Assembly (NCBI RefSeq): GCF_014652455.1
Contig: NZ_BMYV01000003.1
Coordinates: 248,001-312,000, forward strand
Length of the DNA: 64,000 bases
Direction: 5' to 3'
Origin: Litorimonas cladophorae
GTDB taxonomy: Bacteria > Pseudomonadota > Alphaproteobacteria > Caulobacterales > Maricaulaceae
Below the pieces are notes generated by a model. That model saw nothing but the letters and a program-made list of their open reading frames with translations. It was not told the DNA's origin and searched no databases. Of the stretch, positions 44,227 to 51,077 are shown piece after piece. Every line of letters starts with the position of its first letter. Position 1 is the stretch's first letter. The position numbers and the translations under genes are program-made.

Positions 44227-45744
44227 ATGGGTAGAGTTGCAGATAATATGACGACAGCGAAAGCACCTGATCTGTACACTGGCGAACCACCGCTACAATC
44301 AGCCCACAACACGTGGAAACTCGTCAAGACAGATCTAGCTTATGCCTTGGGACCAAATGTCCACCGGTCTTGGACAGGACGTCTTCATATTACCCAAGCT
44401 GATGAGAGCGTCGTTACACTTTCCGCCCCAACCCGCTTCATTGCTTCGAAAATCGAAACACAATTTGCAGATACGGTGCGACGTCTATGGGACAAGCATG
44501 ATCAGGTTGACCCACCGCGTCGCCTAGCCTTCGCCGCCAATCCGTCTGCCGCGGTCCGTTCAACCGCGGCTATCCCTGGTCCGAAAGCGGCATCAGAGCG
44601 AGCGGCACCGGCGCCAGCGCTCCGGGGTCAGCCTTCGGCACCCATCAGCCCAGTTGCTGCGACGCGCCCTGCACCGTCCAAGACGAGCGAAAGCCCGAGA
44701 GACCGCTTTACATTTGAAAATTTTGTCGTGGGTGCGTCTAACGAACTCGCCATGGCCGTTGCGCGTCAAGTCGCCAGCCAAACTGGCACAGGTCGTGCTC
44801 CGCAATATAACCCCATTGTTATTCATGGTTCCAACGGCATGGGGAAAACCCATCTTCTTTATGCCATCGAAACCGCCATTCGCGATGCAAACCCTGAGAA
44901 GCGTATGCGCTTTATCTCAGCGGAAGATTTTGTTTCGACCTTCGTCGCCAGCGTGCGCGGTCAGGGTCGTGAAGGCATGGCGGCCTTTAAAGCCAGCCTG
45001 CGTGATGTGGACTTGCTTGTCATTGATGATGCCCACTTCATCGCCGACAAACCCGGCAGCCAAGAAGAACTACTGCACACGCTAGTCAGCTTGGTCGATA
45101 GTGGAAAGCAAATCCTCATCGCAGCGGACCGGCATCCTGATAAAATCGAGAAGGCTTCAGAACGCCTCAAGAGCTATATGTCTTCGGGCCTGGTCTGCAA
45201 GATTGGCGCAGCGGACTATGAGCTACGGTTACGCATCTTGGACCGCCTTATCGCGCGGCGTCGGGCGAGTGGACATCTCGATTTGGCAATTCCGCAAAAT
45301 GCACGCGATCATTTGGCCGCGCGGATGAATGCAACACCTCGTGATCTTGAAGGCGCCTTCAATCAAATCGTCGCCCAAAGCGAATTCTTGGGGACAGCGA
45401 TCACGCTGGAAAGCGTTCAAGAAACCCTGTCAGACTCCCGCTACATGATGGGACAACGCCTCACGGTGGATCGTATCCAACGCGCTGTCTGCGAAGTCTT
45501 TTCGGTGACGCCAACAGATATGGTCAGCAAGCGACGCGCCCGCATCATTGCACGACCCCGTCAAGTTGCGATGTATCTGTGTAAGAAGCTGACGAAACGG
45601 TCCCTGCCCGATATTGGCCGACGCTTTGGTGGGCGTGATCACACAACGGTTATGCATGCGGTCAAACGTATCGACGCCCTGCGGGCTGATGACCCTAGCT
45701 TTAATGCCCAGATCGAAGCCGTGGAAACCTTGCTGAAGGCTTAA
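44227..45744 (+). CDS. dnaA: Chromosomal replication initiator protein DnaA
   Basis: 505 residues. Domain I (WKLVKTDLAYALGPNVHRSW) and a long proline/alanine-rich linker (residues ~90-155) precede the AAA+ domain: Walker A NGMGKTHLL, Walker B DLLVIDDAHF, sensor-1 region ILIAADRHPDKIE, and sensor-2 Arg in TPRDLEGAFNQ. Domain IV has the signature RARIIARPRQVAMYLCKKLT and GGRDHTTVMHAVKRI. It unwinds oriC when bound to ATP. Box VII reads ERLKSYMSSGL, where E. coli DnaA has ERLKSRFGWGL: the arginine-finger position (R285 in E. coli) is Tyr here. GGGAGG precedes the ATG; an in-frame ATG 9 codons downstream is possible. Confidence 0.93.
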   Translation: MGRVADNMTTAKAPDLYTGEPPLQSAHNTWKLVKTDLAYALGPNVHRSWTGRLHITQADESVVTLSAPTRFIASKIETQFADTVRRLWDKHDQVDPPRRLAFAANPSAAVRSTAAIPGPKAASERAAPAPALRGQPSAPISPVAATRPAPSKTSESPRDRFTFENFVVGASNELAMAVARQVASQTGTGRAPQYNPIVIHGSNGMGKTHLLYAIETAIRDANPEKRMRFISAEDFVSTFVASVRGQGREGMAAFKASLRDVDLLVIDDAHFIADKPGSQEELLHTLVSLVDSGKQILIAADRHPDKIEKASERLKSYMSSGLVCKIGAADYELRLRILDRLIARRRASGHLDLAIPQNARDHLAARMNATPRDLEGAFNQIVAQSEFLGTAITLESVQETLSDSRYMMGQRLTVDRIQRAVCEVFSVTPTDMVSKRRARIIARPRQVAMYLCKKLTKRSLPDIGRRFGGRDHTTVMHAVKRIDALRADDPSFNAQIEAVETLLKA

Positions 45745-45799
45745 ACCTTCAGCGGAGATAGGTGGGTCTTTGAAGTTCTGTTGCGGTCAGTGAAGAAGG

Positions 45800-45973
45800 T
45801 TACTTTGGTCGCTTCAAGTAGAAGACGCTCGGATAGGCATCGGTTTTCACGTGGTAGCATTCCCAACCCTGAAGACCCCAATTATTGAGAATGGTTTCGC
45901 TCTTTTTTCGAATCCCGTCACCCGTCATACCTTGACCGCCTTCGACAATTTTATATTCCCATTTGTCAGACAT
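45800..45973 (-). CDS. Small DUF4177-like protein
   Basis: 57 residues: WEYKIVEGGQGMTGDGIRKKS, then ILNNWGLQGWECYHVKT and VFYLKRPK. The WEYK...G.QGWE...FYLKR pattern is that of DUF4177 (small one-domain proteins of unknown function). It is the last member of an operon on the minus strand: SPFH, Arc-like, DUF4177, DUF4177, with a 1-base gap to its partner. The two DUF4177 proteins are only weakly similar beyond the motif. Confidence 0.6.
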   Translation of the reverse strand: MSDKWEYKIVEGGQGMTGDGIRKKSETILNNWGLQGWECYHVKTDAYPSVFYLKRPK

Positions 45974-45974
45974 C

Positions 45975-46160
45975 TTAGGCCCCGCGTTTCAGATACAGAC
46001 GTTGTGATGTACCATAGGGCAAAGCGGTGACAAGTTCCCACCCTTCGAGGCCTAGACGCGTCAAACGGTCTTGAATTTCAGCATCCTGTTTTTTTAATTT
46101 TGTAGTCCACACCGAAACTTTTACGGTTTCGACTCTATACTGCCACCGTCCATTACTCAT
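45975..46160 (-). CDS. Small DUF4177-like protein
   Basis: 61 residues: WQYRVETVKVSVWTTKLKKQD, IQDRLTRLGLEGWELVTALP and QRLYLKRGA, the DUF4177 pattern WxYxV...LN..G.EGWELV....YLKR. Function unknown. Its ATG overlaps the end of the Arc-like gene by 8 bases, so translation is coupled. Together with the gene below it forms a duplicated tail of the SPFH operon. Confidence 0.65.
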   Translation of the reverse strand: MSNGRWQYRVETVKVSVWTTKLKKQDAEIQDRLTRLGLEGWELVTALPYGTSQRLYLKRGA

Positions 46161-46320
46161 CTTCTGTCTCCGTTTTCAGTCGGCCCTGATGTCGCAAAGC
46201 TTCCCGCAGCGCCCATTCAATCTGGCCGTTGAGAGAGCGCAAGTCATCGGCGGCCCAAGCTTTCATTGCGGCCAGCACCGGAGCGCTGATCCGCAGTGGA
46301 TATGATTTTTTTTCTGCCAC
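46153..46320 (-). CDS. Arc-like ribbon-helix-helix DNA-binding protein
   Basis: 55 residues (GTG start): AEKKSYPLRISAPVLAAMKAWA, then ADDLRSLNGQIEWALREALR and a basic tail. This is the ribbon-helix-helix form of small Arc family repressors, often seen next to SPFH genes. It probably regulates its own operon. Ribosome site AAGG lies only 2 bases from the GTG, so an internal start is possible. Overlaps the DUF4177 gene. Confidence 0.7.
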   Translation of the reverse strand: MAEKKSYPLRISAPVLAAMKAWAADDLRSLNGQIEWALREALRHQGRLKTETEDE

Positions 46321-46325
46321 AACCT

Positions 46326-47192
46326 TTAGTAGAGGGAGCCAGTGTTGACGATCGGCTGGGTGGCTTTGTCAGAACAGAGAACCACCAACAGATTGGACAC
46401 CATCGCCGCGCGGCGTTCGGCATCTAACTCGACAATATCCTTTGTCGTCAACGCTTCCAAGGCGTCTTCAACCATGCCGACAGCCCCTTCGACAATGAGT
46501 TTACGCGCCGCGATAATAGCGCCAGCTTGTTGCCGCTGTAGCATCGCGCCTGCGATTTCTGGCGAATAGGCCAAATGGGAAATGCGGGCTTCGATAACAT
46601 GGATGCCTGCTTTGGCGAGACGGTCTTGAATTTCATCGCGTAGGCGATCTGAAATCTCTTTCGGGTGGGACCGTAGGCTAATATCGCCATCACTATTCTG
46701 ATCATAGGGATAACTTGTCGCCATGGCGCGGATGGCAGCTTCGGACTGGATTTGAACAAAGCTTTCGTAGTCATCGACGTTAAAAACGGCTTCAGCGCTG
46801 TCATTGACCTCCCAGACGACAATCGCCGCAATTTCAATCGGGGAGCCTTCCAGCTCATTGACCTTCAATTTTCCACTTTCAAAGTTGCGTACCCGAAGGC
46901 TGATTTTCTTTTTTGTAAAGAAGGGGTTGTTGAACCGTAAGCCTGATGTGCGGACAGTCCCGATATATTTCCCAAATAAGGACAGCACGGCGGATTGGTT
47001 AGGCTCGACTTTATAAAGACCCGAAAACCCAACCAGAAGACATGCGATCCCTAAAAATAACACGATCAACTTTTGCCATTTGGCATCCAACCCAACAACC
47101 GCGAATGCGGCGGCCACTGCAATAGCGATCAGTAGGAATAAGAACGGTATTCCGCTCACGGATTTGACTTCTTTTTCTCGAATATCAGCCAT
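46326..47192 (-). CDS. SPFH/band 7 domain protein (stomatin/prohibitin-like)
   Basis: 288 residues. Two N-terminal hydrophobic segments (FLFLLIAIAVAAAFAVVGLD and LIVLFLGIACLLVGFSGLY) anchor it; then the SPFH core (KVEPNQSAVLSLFGKYIGTVR, GSPIEIAAIVVWEVND, SYPYDQNSDGD, RISHLAYSPEIAGAMLQRQQ) and a C-terminal coiled-coil stretch. It belongs to bacterial stomatin/flotillin-like scaffolds that organise membrane microdomains. First gene of a four-gene operon (SPFH, Arc, DUF4177, DUF4177). Confidence 0.85.
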   Translation of the reverse strand: MADIREKEVKSVSGIPFLFLLIAIAVAAAFAVVGLDAKWQKLIVLFLGIACLLVGFSGLYKVEPNQSAVLSLFGKYIGTVRTSGLRFNNPFFTKKKISLRVRNFESGKLKVNELEGSPIEIAAIVVWEVNDSAEAVFNVDDYESFVQIQSEAAIRAMATSYPYDQNSDGDISLRSHPKEISDRLRDEIQDRLAKAGIHVIEARISHLAYSPEIAGAMLQRQQAGAIIAARKLIVEGAVGMVEDALEALTTKDIVELDAERRAAMVSNLLVVLCSDKATQPIVNTGSLY

Positions 47193-47250
47193 TTTTCTCT
47201 CCTCTAAATTTATTTTCTCAACATATGTAAGCCTGGCACTGACTATAATG

Positions 47251-47269
47251 TGATATCTTTTTCATATCA
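47251..47269 (-). promoter_or_regulatory. Inverted repeat upstream of the SPFH operon, candidate Arc-like operator
   Basis: TGATAT-CTTTTTC-ATATCA: 6-bp arms and a 7-base spacer, 59-77 bp upstream of the SPFH ATG in AT-rich DNA with -10-like TATAAT nearby. Its symmetry could match a ribbon-helix-helix dimer pair; the small regulator encoded in the operon is the obvious candidate to bind it. Confidence 0.4.
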
Positions 47270-47375
47270 TATTATTGAAAATCGATAAATGTCAAGACGT
47301 TATTCAATTTGGAATACGCATATGATTTCGTCTTTTGGGGTGGGAGACAGGGCTTCAATCCGCTAAGCGCCTAAT

Positions 47376-48005
47376 ATGTTCGAAACCGCCATATTCGTAA
47401 GCGCCTTCACGACGCTTTTTGTGATTATTGACCCGCCCGGCTGTGCGCCGATTTTCGCGACACTGACAAAGGGTACAACCCGTAAACATCAGCGAGAAAT
47501 GGCGTTTAAATCCGTAGGCATTGCCGCGATTATTTTGATCGGCTTTGCCTATGTGGGCGAATGGCTGTTTGGAAAACTGGGTATCAGCCTCGATGCTTTA
47601 CGCATTGCAGGCGGAATTATGTTGTTCATCATTGGTTTGAACATGGTGTTTGAGAAACGCACGGAGTCACGCGAAGACCGCGCAGAAGAAATGCTGGAGG
47701 AGATTGAGGATCCCGAAGATATCTCTGTTTTCCCAATGGGCATTCCAATGATTGCTGGGCCGGGCACGATGGCGACCCTCCTGATCCTCATGAGTGATAA
47801 TCCTTCGCATGCAGGACAGTTAGCTATTCTCGCCGCTCTCATTCTGACTCTGATTATTACATTAGTCACCTTTTTGATCGCAGGCCCATTGATGAAATTA
47901 ATGGGCAAGAGTTTTACGGATGTACTTACACGGGTCTTGGGAGTTTTGCTGGCTACATTGGCCGCTCAATTTATTATCGATGGCGTCAAAGGTGCGTTAT
48001 TTTAA
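47376..48005 (+). CDS. MarC family membrane protein
   Basis: 209 residues, about 6 hydrophobic segments. Family blocks: FVIIDPPGCAPIFATLTKGTT, RIAGGIMLFIIGLNMVF, and FPMGIPMIAGPGTMATLLIL. MarC/YchE proteins are inner-membrane proteins of unknown transport role. Diverges from the SPFH operon; the shared AT-rich spacer holds the inverted repeat. Confidence 0.88.
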   Translation: MFETAIFVSAFTTLFVIIDPPGCAPIFATLTKGTTRKHQREMAFKSVGIAAIILIGFAYVGEWLFGKLGISLDALRIAGGIMLFIIGLNMVFEKRTESREDRAEEMLEEIEDPEDISVFPMGIPMIAGPGTMATLLILMSDNPSHAGQLAILAALILTLIITLVTFLIAGPLMKLMGKSFTDVLTRVLGVLLATLAAQFIIDGVKGALF

Positions 48006-48046
48006 CGTAAAATGCTCTCCGCATTCTTTTGGTGCGTAAATAGGGC

Positions 48047-48778
48047 ATGCATTTAAAATCTGTCACAGCGCCACCTAAATCTGAACCTCGCCTCGGTTCG
48101 GCTTATTCGCAACTACCCATGAACTGGGACATTCCTCTCCCCGATGGGTCATCTCTGGCAGATTATTATAGCTGGGAAGAAGCCCGACTGAACGCCATGC
48201 GCGCAGGAGAAGTCAGTCCCTTGGCTTATGTCTGGGTGCCCGCACGATCCATCTCTCTATCACGACGCGAAGCCGCACGTTTAGACTTGCAACGATTTAA
48301 AGACGAACCTTTGGCAATTCGCGGGACGGGGGGAACTGCTGTCCCGCAGGGTCAGGGTACCGCAAATATCACGCTCTTTACACGGCACGACCGCGCCCCT
48401 GGAATAACGGCATTTTACCAGCAAATGTGCGGCGCGCTAATGCGTGGTTTTGAAGCCATAGGTTTAACGACGACGATCGGGGCAAAATCTGGCTCGTTCT
48501 GCGACGGTGACTTCAATCTTTTGTATAAAGGACAAAAGTTAGCAGGCACGGCGCAAAGATGGTGCCGGGCACAGAATGGGCAGACCTTGGGATGTCATCA
48601 CGTCGTCGTCTTAACAGGCGGGAACCCAGCTGAATTGTGCCACCGCATCGAAGCCCTTTACGCAGCGGCCGGTGCGGTCGAAACCTACTCCGCAGATGCA
48701 CATAGCGACCTAGCTATTCAGATTACCGACCTAAGGGCCGCCATGCAGGAGCCTTTGAGCCACCTCGTGGAATCATGA
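48047..48778 (+). CDS. Lipoate/biotin-ligase-fold protein
   Basis: 243 residues. Fold markers: SLADYYSWEEARLNAMRAG, the conserved LAIRGTGGTAVPQGQGTANITL (lysine-binding glycine loop with Arg-Gly-Thr) and FCDGDFNLLYKGQKLAGTAQRWC (the nucleotide-binding KLAG-type loop). It resembles LplA/LipB relatives. Whether it transfers lipoate, octanoate or another acid is unknown. It starts 41 bp after MarC. Confidence 0.75.
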   Translation: MHLKSVTAPPKSEPRLGSAYSQLPMNWDIPLPDGSSLADYYSWEEARLNAMRAGEVSPLAYVWVPARSISLSRREAARLDLQRFKDEPLAIRGTGGTAVPQGQGTANITLFTRHDRAPGITAFYQQMCGALMRGFEAIGLTTTIGAKSGSFCDGDFNLLYKGQKLAGTAQRWCRAQNGQTLGCHHVVVLTGGNPAELCHRIEALYAAAGAVETYSADAHSDLAIQITDLRAAMQEPLSHLVES

Positions 48779-48790
48779 TTTCATAAAATG

Positions 48791-48822
48791 AAAAAAGCCC
48801 CGATCGCAAAATCGGGACTTTT
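48791..48822. terminator. Bidirectional intrinsic terminator
   Basis: AAAAGCCCCGAT-CGCAAA-ATCGGGACTTTT: a stem with A-run on one side and T-run on the other, so it can end both the lipoate-ligase-like gene (plus) and the entericidin-like gene (minus). Confidence 0.85.
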
Positions 48823-48839
48823 CATAATACTGGAAGAAA

Positions 48840-48977
48840 CTACTTCGCGGCGTCTTCGATGGCTTCGCCTGTGCTTTCGATATCTTGGCCTGCGCCTTGT
48901 ATCGTATTGCACGCGGTCATCGACAGAGCTGACGCCGAAATAACGGCGATGCTGATCCATTTAGCGACATTCTTCAT
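48840..48977 (-). CDS. Entericidin-like small lipoprotein
   Basis: 45 residues: MKNVAKWISIAVISASALSM then TACNTIQGAGQDIEST and EAIEDAAK. Lipobox MTAC and the motif NT(I/V)xGaGkDixxaGeAI are those of EcnA/EcnB-type lipoproteins. A GGAG ribosome site stands 6 bases upstream of the ATG. Possibly part of stress or bacteriolytic balance; only the entericidin-like fold is certain. Confidence 0.82.
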   Translation of the reverse strand: MKNVAKWISIAVISASALSMTACNTIQGAGQDIESTGEAIEDAAK

Positions 48978-49046
48978 ATTAAATCTCCGTGTTGCGATAC
49001 CTAAATAACCCTCGAGGTCTGAAGTAGTTCCCACGGTGGCGAAGAA

Positions 49047-49769
49047 TTATAATGTGCCCAGCGCACCTTCGTTTTTCGCCAAGAGATAATAAAATGTCAC
49101 GCGCGACTTCATGCGGTCTACCTTCATTGTCTCGCAAACAGCCGCAACTTTGGCCTCCAGAGCCGCCATGTCCGCTTCAACGCCGAGCTTTTTCAATAAC
49201 CATGCTTTTGCGACTGTTTCGCGCTCTGTCGGATCTGTACACGCCACAAATTTCCCGTCGCGAGAGCTGAGCGCCACGCCGAGGTGATCGACAATCTTCT
49301 GAATATGGAGTGCGTTAAGGTCCGCATCATATTTAGATGCGCCGTCTACATAAGCAGCGTATTTATCCTTAGATAACGTTTTCACTTGGGCTGCTTTCGG
49401 TTTTGTCGCAGAGGTTTTTTTGGTCTTTGTTTTCGGCGTGATATCTGTCGCCATATCCGCGCGCTTGGCAGGTTTGGTTTTTTTGACAATACGGGTTGGC
49501 TTCACATCTACAGTGATTGGGCCGTCGGATTTAGGCAAAAAGTCGCCAATTTTTTCTTTAGCGGCATCGAGGGCATCAATTGCGTCAGCCTCAACTGTCT
49601 CGCCTTTGACAACAAGATATTCGCCCAAGGTCTTCAATTGGCTCAAACGCATCTGAGCGCGTTTCTGCGCAAATTCGAAAGCCAACACATGCGCCCCAAT
49701 GTAGGCGCGACGGGTGCGCCGTGCTGTGGTCAGAACCGCGTTCAAGGGTGTTTGTTTCGCAATTTCCAT
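49047..49769 (-). CDS. Phasin-like N-terminus fused to DUF2853
   Basis: 240 residues. N-terminal ~75 residues (TARRTRRAYIGAHVLAFEFA, QMRLSQLKTLGEYLVVKGE) look like phasin-like helices; residues ~80-130 are basic, lysine/threonine/proline-rich (KPTRIVKKTKPAKR, KTKTKKTSATKPKAA); the C-terminal ~105 residues (YDADLNALHIQKIVDHLGVALS, FVACTDPTERETVAKAW, MKVDRMKSRVTFYYLLA) match DUF2853. The basic linker recalls histone-tail or DNA-binding AT-hook-like tails. Function unknown. Confidence 0.65.
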   Translation of the reverse strand: MEIAKQTPLNAVLTTARRTRRAYIGAHVLAFEFAQKRAQMRLSQLKTLGEYLVVKGETVEADAIDALDAAKEKIGDFLPKSDGPITVDVKPTRIVKKTKPAKRADMATDITPKTKTKKTSATKPKAAQVKTLSKDKYAAYVDGASKYDADLNALHIQKIVDHLGVALSSRDGKFVACTDPTERETVAKAWLLKKLGVEADMAALEAKVAAVCETMKVDRMKSRVTFYYLLAKNEGALGTL

Positions 49770-49869
49770 TGGGTAAATCTCTTTTAGTGATGAAGGGCGG
49801 CGTTAGGTCACCAGCAACTAAGCTCAAAAATTAGAAACCGCGCCCTAAGGCGTATTTATGCATGACACT

Positions 49870-49905
49870 AAAAAAAATGCCCCATCCCACCAAGTGGAAC
49901 GGGGC
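49870..49905 (-). terminator. Intrinsic terminator of the Dps gene
   Basis: On the minus strand GCCCCGTTCCAC pairs with GTGGGATGGGGC around a short TTG loop, then eight T (read A in the plus strand, 49870-49877). It ends the Dps transcript. Confidence 0.85.
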
Positions 49906-49933
49906 TTAATTTGATGCCAATTATAAAGTTGGA

Positions 49934-50410
49934 TTAAGCGTTGTGGGCGCCAATAAACCACGCGTCTTTGTCGACTTCACGGCTAATTTCCGTGAATAGA
50001 TCCGCTGTGTCTTCATCGCCATTGTCACCAGCTTTAGCAATGCCATCTCGGCACATCGCACCGAAATCCATGAAACGCTTTGTCAGGGCTTCGACATGGT
50101 CTTTTTGGTCTGTGATGTCTGCAGGATAGGCTTCCAAGCATGTGTTCTTAGCAACCTCTTGCGTGGTGCCATGTGTCTGGCCGCCCAAGATTACGAGACG
50201 TTCTGCGATCGTGTCAGAATGCTCATAGGAGCGGGTTGCAACTTCGTCGAGCAGCTCGTGCAGACCGATGAAGCTTGGACCTTTAATGGTCCAATGGGCT
50301 TGTTTGACGGCAAGTTGCAAATCGATCGCTGCGGCCAGTGCGGGCTTGAGCAGATTGATTGAGGATTTGCGGGCGTCGGCGTCTAAATTACTTACATAAT
50401 GCTCGGGCAT
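49934..50410 (-). CDS. dps: Dps family ferritin-like DNA-protection protein
   Basis: 158 residues. Ferroxidase-site residues are in KQAHWTIKGPSFIGLHELLDEV (H and D/E ligands) with SYEHSDTIAERLVILGGQTHGT. Dodecameric Dps proteins store iron and shield DNA under starvation or oxidative stress. ATG at 50410 with GGAG 10 bases upstream. Upstream open-frame extension toward 50782 is antisense-like low-complexity DNA from rpsP and is rejected. It follows rpsP on the same strand but is separated from it by a terminator, so it has its own promoter. Confidence 0.9.
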   Translation of the reverse strand: MPEHYVSNLDADARKSSINLLKPALAAAIDLQLAVKQAHWTIKGPSFIGLHELLDEVATRSYEHSDTIAERLVILGGQTHGTTQEVAKNTCLEAYPADITDQKDHVEALTKRFMDFGAMCRDGIAKAGDNGDEDTADLFTEISREVDKDAWFIGAHNA

Positions 50411-50471
50411 ATTGGCTCTCCGTAATGATGAATGTCTGCCTAACATACGGGTGAGCCACCTAATTCGTTCC

Positions 50472-50502
50472 AAAAAAAAGCCGCCCCCGAAGGAGGCGGC
50501 TT
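50472..50502 (-). terminator. Intrinsic terminator of rpsP
   Basis: AAGCCGCCTCC-TTCG-GGGGCGGCTT then a T-run, on the minus strand 24-54 bases after the rpsP stop. Confidence 0.92.
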
Positions 50503-50525
50503 GATCATTTGCCTTTAGAAAAGGC

Positions 50526-50999
50526 CTACTCTTCAGCAGGTGTTTCTTCTGCGGCTGGCGCTTCTTCGGCGGGTGCTTCAGCAGCAGCCTTTGCAGCGGC
50601 ATCAGCAGCTTTTTTGGCTTCAGCAGCAGCTTCTTTCGCTTCTGCTTCTGCAGCAGCGCGGGCTTCGGCTTTTTCTTTACGCTCTTCGATGCGCTCAAGC
50701 GCTTTTTCGCCTGGCTTACCTTTTTCTGGGTTATTGCCAGCTTTCCATTCCCAGAGGCCAGCGGCACCGAGGAAACGTGCAACGCGCTCTGTTGGGCGCG
50801 CGCCTTTTTTCAACCAAGCTTGGACCTTTTCAACGTCCAATTGGACGCGCATTTCGTCGTCTTTTGCAAGCATTGGGTTATATGCACCAACTTGTTCGAT
50901 GAAGCGGCCATCACGTGGCGCGCGGACGTCAGCGGCAACGATACGGTAGTAAGGGCGTTTTTTTGCGCCATGACGCGCGAGACGAAGTTTAACAGCCAT
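50526..50999 (-). CDS. rpsP: Ribosomal protein S16 with long Ala/Glu/Lys-rich tail
   Basis: 157 residues, about twice the ~80 residues of usual S16. The core [21 protein letters not shown], then [14 protein letters not shown] and [20 protein letters not shown] (first part here: [18 protein letters not shown]) is normal; the tail of ~75 residues ([40 protein letters not shown]... ) is alanine/glutamate-rich, a feature known from some alphaproteobacterial S16 proteins. S16 supports 30S assembly. It follows ffh on the same strand and ends at a terminator, without rimM/trmD/rplS. Confidence 0.93.
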   Translation of the reverse strand: MAVKLRLARHGAKKRPYYRIVAADVRAPRDGRFIEQVGAYNPMLAKDDEMRVQLDVEKVQAWLKKGARPTERVARFLGAAGLWEWKAGNNPEKGKPGEKALERIEERKEKAEARAAAEAEAKEAAAEAKKAADAAAKAAAEAPAEEAPAAEETPAEE

Positions 51000-51077
51000 G
51001 AGAGTTTTCCTTTGGTTGGCAGTTCTAAAATTTGGTTTTGTTAGGCGTAGTCTTTTTCAATTAAATGTCTGGTTTAA

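Noticed and set aside
50411-50782. N-terminal extension of Dps
   Set aside because: It is antisense-like low-complexity read-through of the rpsP tail; the real start is ATG 50410 with a GGAG site.
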